Source of the DNA: Ferrimicrobium sp.
GTDB taxonomy: Bacteria; Actinomycetota; Acidimicrobiia; Acidimicrobiales; Acidimicrobiaceae
Assembly: GCA_027365375.1 (NCBI GenBank)
Contig: DAHXNM010000020.1
Location: 1 to 21,374 of the forward strand
DNA length: 21,374 nucleotides
Direction of reading: 5' to 3'
A model generated the notes under the pieces. It was not told the DNA's origin, ran no database searches, and saw only the letters and a program-made list of their open reading frames with translations. This document shows, piece after piece, positions 16,001 to 21,374 of the stretch (the first letter of the stretch is position 1; the number at the start of each line of letters is the position of its first letter). The position numbers and the translations under genes are program-made.

Positions 16001-16594
16001 CGAGTAGGCGTAATAGACATCGATTGCCAACCGATTGGCTACGGCGACGTCCACTAGATCTCGCACAAAAGAGAGGTTGCCAGATATCACATGGGCACGA
16101 TATATGATCAGCGCTACTCGACCGCGAGGATCCTCATGGGCTGCACTCATGAGACAACCGAAGGCTGGAATCTCCTCGAGAGCCGTGAAACCATATCCGG
16201 TTCGCGTAACGGTGTCGGAGAGGAAACGGACGAGATTGCTGAGGTTAGCGACCCCTCCTTCAACTAGATAACGAAACCCCTCCTGCCAGATACCCGCGGA
16301 CACAGTTGATGCATCCATCATCTCACGATCTAGTGCATTGTCCCCTGGATAACTAATAAAGGGGATGCCACGGCTCCGGCACTGACGAGCAAGCTCGGGA
16401 AACCAACGACTAGCTTGTGCTCCACCGAGCAACCTGACTACCACTATGCGAGAACCATCAACTAGATCATCAATCTGGGAAACGGAGTCGATCTGGCGTA
16501 CATATAGTCCAAACTCCTCCGGCAAGTCCTCCCACACACTGCGCAGAGCCAAAACCTCGGTATCTGCATTGGTCAGATAGACAAACTTCTCCAC
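13052..16594 (-). CDS. cobN: Cobaltochelatase subunit CobN
   Basis: 1180 residues, close to the usual CobN length. The large porphyrin-binding subunit inserts Co2+ into hydrogenobyrinic acid a,c-diamide in the aerobic cobalamin route; ATP hydrolysis is supplied by the AAA+/VWA partner. Diagnostic segments are HLGKHGTAEWLPGKSVGM, YPFVINDPGEGTQAKRR and the HLVPPMTRAESYGDL that follows, and later FGPSPRSYGSGI and WSGFSYSRGGYG. BchH/ChlH are homologous, but no chlorophyll genes are seen, and cobQ directly upstream settles the pathway. GTG start with GGGAGGA about 5 bases upstream; an out-of-frame ATG lies between. cobQ ends 30 bases upstream, and the stop overlaps the chelatase ATPase gene, so all three are probably one operon. 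Confidence 0.94.
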   Translation of the reverse strand: MEKFVYLTNADTEVLALRSVWEDLPEEFGLYVRQIDSVSQIDDLVDGSRIVVVRLLGGAQASRWFPELARQCRSRGIPFISYPGDNALDREMMDASTVSAGIWQEGFRYLVEGGVANLSNLVRFLSDTVTRTGYGFTALEEIPAFGCLMSAAHEDPRGRVALIIYRAHVISGNLSFVRDLVDVAVANRLAIDVYYAYSLRVGDGEASVVDLIGATQPDVVLATVLAAGHADALAWEAGQLATLGVPVLQALISTTPRSRWQESQAGLRPIDVAMNVAMPEFDGRIITIPVAFKELIDEDEGFGASISAYRLDLERTQRLMEFVLRLIRLRMKANADKRIAVVLSAYPTKRSRLGNAVGLDTPASLMVLAKRMASEGYLIEGLGDDANELMAQLGDLIDYEHPAVRAHGGIGLDVAAYTSWFGTLPEELQQAVIASWGPPPGSIYLEDDRLVFPALQFGNLTVAIQPPRGYGENPIAIYHSPELPPTHHYLAFYHWLESVADIDALCHLGKHGTAEWLPGKSVGMGPTCYPDTILGALPVVYPFVINDPGEGTQAKRRTHAVLIGHLVPPMTRAESYGDLARLEMLMDEHQRISALDPSKLPAIRAQIWELIEKAKLHEDMGVTDAPSVEHDLFDEFLLHVDGYLCELKDSLIRGGLHILGSPPIGQALIDMLVAITRVPQLDAIALRPLVAAKSSTPSRLEVDEDDERVTELLWAFADHDFAIEVFDDEQFCHSLGLTYPVSGELRGVLSWIGRVLVPNLAATTGEVDAVLAALAGQAVAAGPSGAPTRGMAHALPTGRNFYSVDPRSLPTQISFLTGQRLADAMLERFQAEHEGRFPRSIGVVLWGTAAMRTGGDDISTVLALLGVQPEWDSISHRVSGLTLVPIEELGRPRVDVTCRISGFFRDAFPSAIDFLDEAFELVAKEVEEGELNPVAQAGMTERIFGPSPRSYGSGILPLLESRSWHDDQDLSEVYLTWSGFSYSRGGYGVPNRSLLEARLSTLEVAYKAQDNREHDIFDSDDYLQEHGGMLAAARALGAAGVRGYFGDSANPEQPKVRGIEEEAARVVRSRVLNPKWLDAMMTHGYKGAFEMAATVDYLFGYDATAHVAKDWMYDAVHDSYVKDASRQEFLAKVNPTALVSICERLLEAHERGMWAASKQRVADLRRTIVGVEGDLEESGR

Positions 16595-16624
16595 TCATTC
16601 CTCCCGTTACACGTTTGACTTAGG

Positions 16625-18157
16625 CTAGTAGCCAAGCTGGTTGAGAGCCAGAAGCCGCTCAACATCAAGACTCTTGTCGATCACCTCGGCAAGATGATCG
16701 ATACTCTCCTCGACGAGGGCTTCAAAGCACAGATGGCTCACGAAGGCACGGTCGCGAGCACGGGCGAGCGAGGAGAGGAAGGAGGATCGAAAACTATCGT
16801 CGTCGAAGATGCCATGGATACTGGTGCCATAGACCTGGCCATCACGACAAGCCCCCTCCCCCAGCAAGCATGACTGAGCGTCCTCTTCGCTTGATCCTGG
16901 CTTAGCCGTCAACCGAAACAGCGAATTCTCGCTTGTGCTCACCCTTCCATGATGTATCTGGTAGCCAGCGATACTCGCATCACCAAAGCTCGGTGCCGAC
17001 CCGACGACGTTTGCCAACACCTTCTCTTCGCCAAAGACCACCTGAGCCTGGAGCATGCCGAGACCGTCGACGTGGCCAACCGCTGACTCAATCGAGTCCT
17101 CGATATCCGTAGCTAGCATCTGGTATCCCCCACAGATTCCAAGGAGCCAACCACCTCGATCTAGCAACCTCTCCAGCGCCGGGACGAAGCCATTGGTCCG
17201 CAGCCACCCGAGTGCATCCACGGTCGCCTTAGTTCCCGGCAAGATCACAAGGTCAGCATCGACTAGGTCGTGGGGTCGATGGACAAAGCGAAGATCAACC
17301 TCCGCCTCCAAGATGAGCGGATCAAAATCGGTGTAGTTGGCCAAGTAAGGCACCTCCAGCACGCAGATCCTGAGATGGCCATTGCTTACGTGCGACTCTA
17401 GTGTGGATGCACCAATCCGTGTGACCCCAAGATTGATCGCATCCTCTCCGGGAAGATACCCCTCGATTATTGGTAGATTACCAAACCACTGCGTCTGGAG
17501 TCGACCTATCAGTGTCTCGATGCCCGCCTCCAGGATCGCACCGTCTCCGCGAACACGGTTGATGATAAAACCTCGCAAGAGCGCTCGATACTCATCTGGG
17601 ATGAGCGTGAAGTGACCATAGATCGAGGCAAAAACACCACCAGGCTCGAGATCACCCACGACCACCGCCTCGATACCAGCCGCCTTAGCGAAGCGGAGAT
17701 TCGCTAAGTCTCCATCGAGCAAGTTGATCTCCGCCGCCGACCCGGCGCCTTCGGCGATCACGAGTTCGTAGCTCAAAGCAAGCTCCTCATAGGCACTAAC
17801 CACTGTCGCCAATAACTCTCGCTTGGCAGCCACCCACCTGCCGCTGCCTATCTCTCCAATAGGCTTGCCACCCACGATCAGCTGTGAGCGTGACGGAGCG
17901 GTTGGCTTGATCAACACCGGATTCATCAAGACCGATAAGTCGACCCCTGCCGCACGAGCCTGCACGGCTTGGGCTCGTGCTACCTCACCTCCGTCAACCG
18001 TAACAGCGGAGTTGAGCGCCATGTTCTGCCCCTTGAAAGGTGCGACCAAAATCCCACGCTGATGGCACCAACGCAGTAACCCAGTAACGATCAACGATTT
18101 GCCAACATTGGATCCAGTACCTGCGATCAACACTCCCTTACCTGGAAGCGACGTCAC
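16625..18157 (-). CDS. cobQ: Cobyric acid synthase
   Basis: 510 residues, typical for CobQ. It amidates four side chains (b, d, e, g) of adenosylcobyrinic a,c-diamide using glutamine and ATP. The N-terminal dethiobiotin-synthetase-like domain has GTGSNVGKS (13-21), then PFKGQNMALNS, and IAEGAGSAAEINL, a CobQ signature. The C-terminal class I (triad) glutamine amidotransferase domain has the nucleophile Cys342 in LLGICGGYQML and the His of the triad, His448, in SIHGIFDDD. GTG start at 18157 without a clear ribosome binding site; GTG eight codons in (GKGVLIAG), with AGG seven bases upstream, is a possible alternative. First gene of the cobQ-cobN-chelatase group. I see no room for, or sign of, a cobalamin riboswitch in the 121 bases upstream. 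Confidence 0.95.
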   Translation of the reverse strand: MTSLPGKGVLIAGTGSNVGKSLIVTGLLRWCHQRGILVAPFKGQNMALNSAVTVDGGEVARAQAVQARAAGVDLSVLMNPVLIKPTAPSRSQLIVGGKPIGEIGSGRWVAAKRELLATVVSAYEELALSYELVIAEGAGSAAEINLLDGDLANLRFAKAAGIEAVVVGDLEPGGVFASIYGHFTLIPDEYRALLRGFIINRVRGDGAILEAGIETLIGRLQTQWFGNLPIIEGYLPGEDAINLGVTRIGASTLESHVSNGHLRICVLEVPYLANYTDFDPLILEAEVDLRFVHRPHDLVDADLVILPGTKATVDALGWLRTNGFVPALERLLDRGGWLLGICGGYQMLATDIEDSIESAVGHVDGLGMLQAQVVFGEEKVLANVVGSAPSFGDASIAGYQIHHGRVSTSENSLFRLTAKPGSSEEDAQSCLLGEGACRDGQVYGTSIHGIFDDDSFRSSFLSSLARARDRAFVSHLCFEALVEESIDHLAEVIDKSLDVERLLALNQLGY

Positions 18158-18241
18158 TGAAGAACCGATCTCACAACTAACACACGCGTTGCCTTTGGCA
18201 GCGGAAGTAGATTTTGGACTCCATCATGGCCCAGTGTAGAC

Positions 18242-18273
18242 GCAGACAAATTGCGACAATGGCTGCTGTCTGC
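18242..18273 (-). terminator. Stem-loop after the HyfB-like gene
   Basis: Five bases past the HyfB-like stop, GCAGACA and TGTCTGC form a 7-bp stem around an 18-base loop that contains a smaller ATTG/CAAT hairpin. It lies between two same-strand genes, so it may attenuate read-through into cobQ. There is no T-run, so intrinsic termination is uncertain. Confidence 0.35.
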
Positions 18274-18278
18274 CCAAC

Positions 18279-20252
18279 TCAGTGGATAAAGATGGCGATG
18301 ACGGCTATCAAGAACAGGATGAGCAGGTAGCTTAGATAGGCGTTCAACTGTCCGCTCTGCAGTGGGCTAAACAGCTTTGCTAGCCGATTGACCCCGCTAC
18401 GGAGCGACACGATCATCCCAACACCGAAAATCGGGGCCTCAACGGCCCGGTAGCTTAACTGCTCTAGAACATACCCCTTATCACGGTAACTTCGTTCCGT
18501 CTCTGTCCTCGGGCGATACAGGAATGAATAGACGGTGCGCAAGGGGTTGGAGAAGGCAAACGCAGTCGTGGCACTAGCCGCCATATCAACCGTCTCTCCT
18601 CCGCTCCAAGGAGGCACATGCCGGGGCTTGAAACGTCGTACCACCAAGAAGGTCGGCAAGATAGCGAACAACACACCGACGATCACAAACTTGACCGGTG
18701 AGATGAATGCGAAGCCACTGGATAGAGGAACGATCAACAGTCCGTCAACTAGGGCCTTGGCACTGGCAGGATCCGGCCAGGAGGCTCGGCGCATCATCGG
18801 CTCCCAAAACACGACGCTGATAGCCGCAGCTAGGTTTGCCAAACCGAGGATGAGCACACCAAGCCGATTCGCGAGCCCGACAGCCTTCCCGTCACGCCTA
18901 TCTCCCAAAAGACCAACTCCGTAAAGCTTGACGAATGTGGCGAGTGAGAGCGCTGCTGAAAGAGCAAGCCCGGCCCCCACCAGGATGAGCGTCGTCCGTC
19001 CCGCTAGCGAGGTGAGCGTGAAATCATGGAAAAGTGCCTCAAAGAGAAGCCACTCGGTCACAAAACCCATAGCTGGTGGCATCGCTGAAAGGCTCATCGA
19101 GGCGATTAAGCCACCCACTCCGACCGTCCACGGAAACTCGTGCGCGACTCCCGTCTGCGCGATGTGATAGTTCTCGTCGCGCTTTGCCTTAACGTATGAG
19201 GCAAGAAAGAGACTCGCCTTGGCGAGACTGTGGCCCATAAGGTGCAAAATCCCGATAAGCCAACACAGACCAGCAAGCTCCGACTGACCGCCAGCCTGAA
19301 AGATCAGTGCGGCCCCCAAGGCAGCGATCGCAATGCCTGCGTTCTCAACTCCTGAAAGTGAGAGCAAGCGACGCCAATCGCGCTGCTGAAAGGCATAAAG
19401 AATGGCGACAATTGCCGAAAGTATTCCAGCGCCGGCCACTACGACCCCCAGGAAAAGTGTCGAACCTGCATGAACCGGAAGCCAAAGGAGCAGAGCCCGA
19501 CCTAGGGCAAAGTAGGCGGCATTCAAGACCAGCGAGGAGAGAACAGCACCTGTCGGTCCATCGGCCGAACCGTAGGCATCGGCAACCCAGGAGTACAAAG
19601 GAACAACTCCAAGTTTTGCCCCAAAGCCCACCAGGAATAGTAGACCTATAATCGCCGAGACGACCACACCACGCGCAGTCCAATCGGCTCGAAAGCTTGC
19701 AAACCCAAGGTGCGGTCCAAGAAGCGCCACCGCTGCGATCAACGCTACGCTCCCGACCTCAAGCAGCGCCAACATCGAGAGCGTCGCCTTTGAGCCTTTG
19801 CCGTCGGGCCTGTTCGACAAGATCATGACGGCACCACCCAGACTCATGAGTTCCCAGCCAAAGATCATCGAGGCACCGTTGTTAAGTCCCGTCAAGCACA
19901 GCACGCCCAATAAGGAAAGTGCGACCCCAAGAGACCACCAGCTCCCTGGTTCACGACGCACCCACACAGCGATCACCACCGCCAACCAAGCAGGAGCAAG
20001 GATCAGCAGCGCTGCGGTATTCATCCGCCAGATGAGTGGCTGATTCTCTAGGACGAAGAGGTGCAAGGAGCTCGTCCCGTTCGGCAATCCGAGCATATCG
20101 GAGATAAAACCAACCAAGGCACCCAAGAACACGGCCATCCGCGCGACGATCGGCGCCTTCGGTGAGACCCTGATTAGGTTGGACACGATCCCAACTAGGA
20201 GCAGCGCTGTGGCTAGCTCCATGCCAAGGGTCGCCATCTGGGTGCTACTCAC
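18279..20252 (-). CDS. HyfB/NuoL-like proton-conducting membrane subunit of a group 4 hydrogenase-related complex
   Basis: 657 residues with about 14-16 membrane helices. It is an antiporter-like subunit expected to couple redox chemistry to ion translocation. Conserved ionisable residues of the family are visible: Glu134 (FGWELMSLGG), Lys213 (GAKLGVVPLYSW, next to DGPTGAVLSS), and His337, His341 and Lys345 (HLMGHSLAKASLFLA). The C-terminal AYLSYLLILFLIAVI resembles that of hydrogenase-4 subunit B. I start at GTG 20252, which overlaps the stop of the ferredoxin-NuoB gene by 4 bases (GTGA); ATG at 20237 is an alternative, and the frame extending further upstream lies inside the preceding gene. 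It is encoded downstream of the electron-transfer and large subunits, so it belongs to the same complex. Confidence 0.85.
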   Translation of the reverse strand: MSSTQMATLGMELATALLLVGIVSNLIRVSPKAPIVARMAVFLGALVGFISDMLGLPNGTSSLHLFVLENQPLIWRMNTAALLILAPAWLAVVIAVWVRREPGSWWSLGVALSLLGVLCLTGLNNGASMIFGWELMSLGGAVMILSNRPDGKGSKATLSMLALLEVGSVALIAAVALLGPHLGFASFRADWTARGVVVSAIIGLLFLVGFGAKLGVVPLYSWVADAYGSADGPTGAVLSSLVLNAAYFALGRALLLWLPVHAGSTLFLGVVVAGAGILSAIVAILYAFQQRDWRRLLSLSGVENAGIAIAALGAALIFQAGGQSELAGLCWLIGILHLMGHSLAKASLFLASYVKAKRDENYHIAQTGVAHEFPWTVGVGGLIASMSLSAMPPAMGFVTEWLLFEALFHDFTLTSLAGRTTLILVGAGLALSAALSLATFVKLYGVGLLGDRRDGKAVGLANRLGVLILGLANLAAAISVVFWEPMMRRASWPDPASAKALVDGLLIVPLSSGFAFISPVKFVIVGVLFAILPTFLVVRRFKPRHVPPWSGGETVDMAASATTAFAFSNPLRTVYSFLYRPRTETERSYRDKGYVLEQLSYRAVEAPIFGVGMIVSLRSGVNRLAKLFSPLQSGQLNAYLSYLLILFLIAVIAIFIH

Positions 20253-20998
20253 CGTGCGCGCCCTACAAGCGAGAGCAAGGCATCGATCAGTACAATCGGG
20301 TGTGGTGGACACCCCGGCACCCAGAGGTCAACTGGAAGAATGCCCTCCAACCCCTGATGAGCGTTATATCCGCCACCATTGGTCCCACCTGAGATAGCAC
20401 AGACCCCAGTGGCTACTACGTACTTTGGCTCCGGCATCGCCTCATAGGTCGAGAGCAACGGCTCATACATAGGATTCGTGACAGGACCAGTGACCAGTAA
20501 TACATCGGCAAAGCGAGGGGAGGGTGTGAAGAAAACACCAAACCGATGCAGGTTATAGTACGGATTGTCAAGGGCCAAGACCTCAGATTCACAACCATTG
20601 CAGGAACCGCAGTCGATATGTCGCACGAACAAACTCTTGCGTAACCGCCGTTGAGCGCCAGTGGGAACCAACTTCGGAGAGATCTCATCAGAGCTGGAGT
20701 GCCGCCGGAGGCCACTTCTATCGCTGCTGGCGCGCGTCAGTTTTGACGGGAGTGCAAGCACTCCTTCGGGGCACGCCTCCACGCACAGATTGCAACCGAT
20801 GCACGATCCTTGATCGAGCTCCAAGCCAGCGGTAACCGAGATCGCCTCCGTCGGGCAGCTGCTTGCACAGAGATCACAACCATCAGGGCACCCGTCCGCG
20901 ATCGGTTCAGGCAACCCAGTCATCCCATCGGCTTCGTCAACTGGCCATGGAACCGTCTTCACTCCGCCTCGGAGTCCGCGATATGTCCATGTAGGCAT
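20249..20998 (-). CDS. Ferredoxin-NuoB (HycG-like) fusion subunit
   Basis: 249 residues. The N-terminal half has two [4Fe-4S] ferredoxin motifs: Cys37, 41, 44 and 48 (CPDGCDLCASSCP, with three residues between the first two cysteines) and Cys66, 69, 72 and 76 (CIGCNLCVEACP). The C-terminal half, from about 120, is the NuoB/PSST/HycG small subunit that holds the cluster nearest the active site: DCGSCNGCE (Cys133 and 136, with Cys130 extra), TGVCAISGG (Cys200) and PGCPPHP (Cys230). In E. coli Hyf/Hyc these are two proteins (HyfH and HyfI types), so this is a fusion. AGGAGGT overlaps the upstream stop, 7 bases before the ATG: a strong ribosome binding site. Acts at the cytoplasmic face of the complex, passing electrons to or from the large subunit. 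Confidence 0.88.
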   Translation of the reverse strand: MPTWTYRGLRGGVKTVPWPVDEADGMTGLPEPIADGCPDGCDLCASSCPTEAISVTAGLELDQGSCIGCNLCVEACPEGVLALPSKLTRASSDRSGLRRHSSSDEISPKLVPTGAQRRLRKSLFVRHIDCGSCNGCESEVLALDNPYYNLHRFGVFFTPSPRFADVLLVTGPVTNPMYEPLLSTYEAMPEPKYVVATGVCAISGGTNGGGYNAHQGLEGILPVDLWVPGCPPHPIVLIDALLSLVGRAR

Positions 20999-21010
20999 TG
21001 CTACAACCTC

Positions 21011-21374
21011 CTAACGGTCATTTCCAGCCAACGACAGCCCAAAACTGGCCTCGTTGATCGCGTAATCCATCATGTTGGTACCATCTACGGTGTAGGGAAA
21101 TACTCGCCAGTTCGAGAAGGACGGCTCCTTAATCTTGACCCTGGACAACTTGCCATGATCGATATAGACGACATAGATCAAGGTGCCTCTAGTCGCCTCC
21201 ACCCAACCGAGGCCCTCGACGGCATCCGGACCTCCAGCTCCGTTTTGGTCAGCCATTACTGGACCATCCACAAGCTGGCTGGCGAGCTCACGAATGATGG
21301 CGAAGGAGGCAAAAATCTCATACTCTCGGATCAGAGCTCGAGCTCGGGCATCGCCAGCTGACGCATCCGGCACT
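21011..21374 (-). CDS. Large (HycE/NuoD-like) subunit of hydrogenase-related complex, C-terminal part
   Basis: The frame runs off the right edge; only the last 120 or so residues are present. GLGWVEATRGTLIYVVYI, then SRVKIKEPSFSNWRVFP, is the typical C-terminal region of complex I 49-kDa and group 4 [NiFe] large subunits. In true hydrogenases the protein then ends with a CxxC that ligates the NiFe centre (for example DPCxxCxxR). Here the end is NEASFGLSLAGNDR: Ser and Gly stand where the two cysteines belong. The subunit therefore cannot hold a standard NiFe site and fits the Ehr-type (energy-converting hydrogenase-related) group. The proximal CxxC would be outside the window. First visible gene of a minus-strand operon with the ferredoxin-NuoB and HyfB-like genes. 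Confidence 0.85.
   Translation of the reverse strand, partial: VPDASAGDARARALIREYEIFASFAIIRELASQLVDGPVMADQNGAGGPDAVEGLGWVEATRGTLIYVVYIDHGKLSRVKIKEPSFSNWRVFPYTVDGTNMMDYAINEASFGLSLAGNDR

Noticed and set aside
18158..18278. Cobalamin riboswitch before cobQ
   Set aside because: Only 121 bases separate the genes, and I see no B12-box-like sequence or multi-stem structure; only one stem-loop close to the upstream gene.
20253..20312. Upstream extension of the HyfB-like protein
   Set aside because: It lies inside the ferredoxin-NuoB gene and encodes a hydrophilic Cys-rich piece unlike HyfB. The GTG at 20252 overlaps the previous stop as expected for coupled genes.
1..21374. CRISPR arrays, rRNA, tRNA, prophage or complete insertion sequences
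   Set aside because: No regularly spaced repeats, no rRNA-like or cloverleaf sequence, and no transposase, integrase or phage structural gene is visible.

Overview
The window looks like a chromosomal segment of an acidophilic, moderately GC-rich actinobacterium. My best guess is the Acidimicrobiia (Ferrimicrobium/Acidimicrobium relatives), but this is inferred, not proven. The reasons are a kumamolisin-type acid protease, GTG starts and leaderless-type promoters, the small Cys-rich MCR...TWAGCG protein, an ABM protein and an MscL with a CxxC tail typical of actinobacteria, and a CobN that works with a fused ChlI-ChlD partner.

Layout. Bases 1-655 (minus) hold the start of a NuoL/DabB-type ion-translocating membrane protein that runs off the left edge. 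A small winged-helix regulator (784-1080, plus) is divergent from it, with an inverted repeat between the two. Next come an ABM-domain protein (1118-1405, minus) and a gene-poor stretch. A six-bladed kelch propeller gene (1881-2897) follows, with one blade recently duplicated at the DNA level. After it lie a solitary hairpin pair resembling an IS200/IS605 (IS1341-type) right end and a 54-residue cysteine-rich protein. Bases 3474-7032 (plus) form a three-gene group: a membrane-anchored protein with a HELAE motif, a sedolisin/kumamolisin peptidase, and a His-containing membrane protein resembling cytochrome b561.

From 7101 nearly everything is on the minus strand. cysK-cysE form a cysteine-biosynthesis pair. 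A BASS-type transporter lies downstream of lspA, whose real N-terminus appears to start at a non-AUG codon. mscL is on the plus strand and meets the next gene tail to tail. cobQ, cobN and a fused ChlI/ChlD-like AAA+/VWA chelatase subunit form a cobalamin module. The right edge (18279-21374) encodes part of a membrane complex related to complex I and group 4 hydrogenases: a HyfB-like antiporter subunit, a ferredoxin-NuoB fusion, and the C-terminus of the large subunit. That C-terminus has Ser and Gly where a [NiFe] hydrogenase has its distal CxxC. This points to an energy-converting hydrogenase-related (Ehr-type) complex and not a true hydrogenase.

The most interesting items are the apparently NiFe-less hydrogenase-like complex, the HELAE/S53/b561-like gene group (with Asn at both calcium-site Asp positions of the protease), the non-AUG start of lspA, the perfect 134-bp repeat in the kelch gene, and the solo IS605-like end. 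I saw no tRNA, rRNA, CRISPR array, phage or complete insertion sequence.
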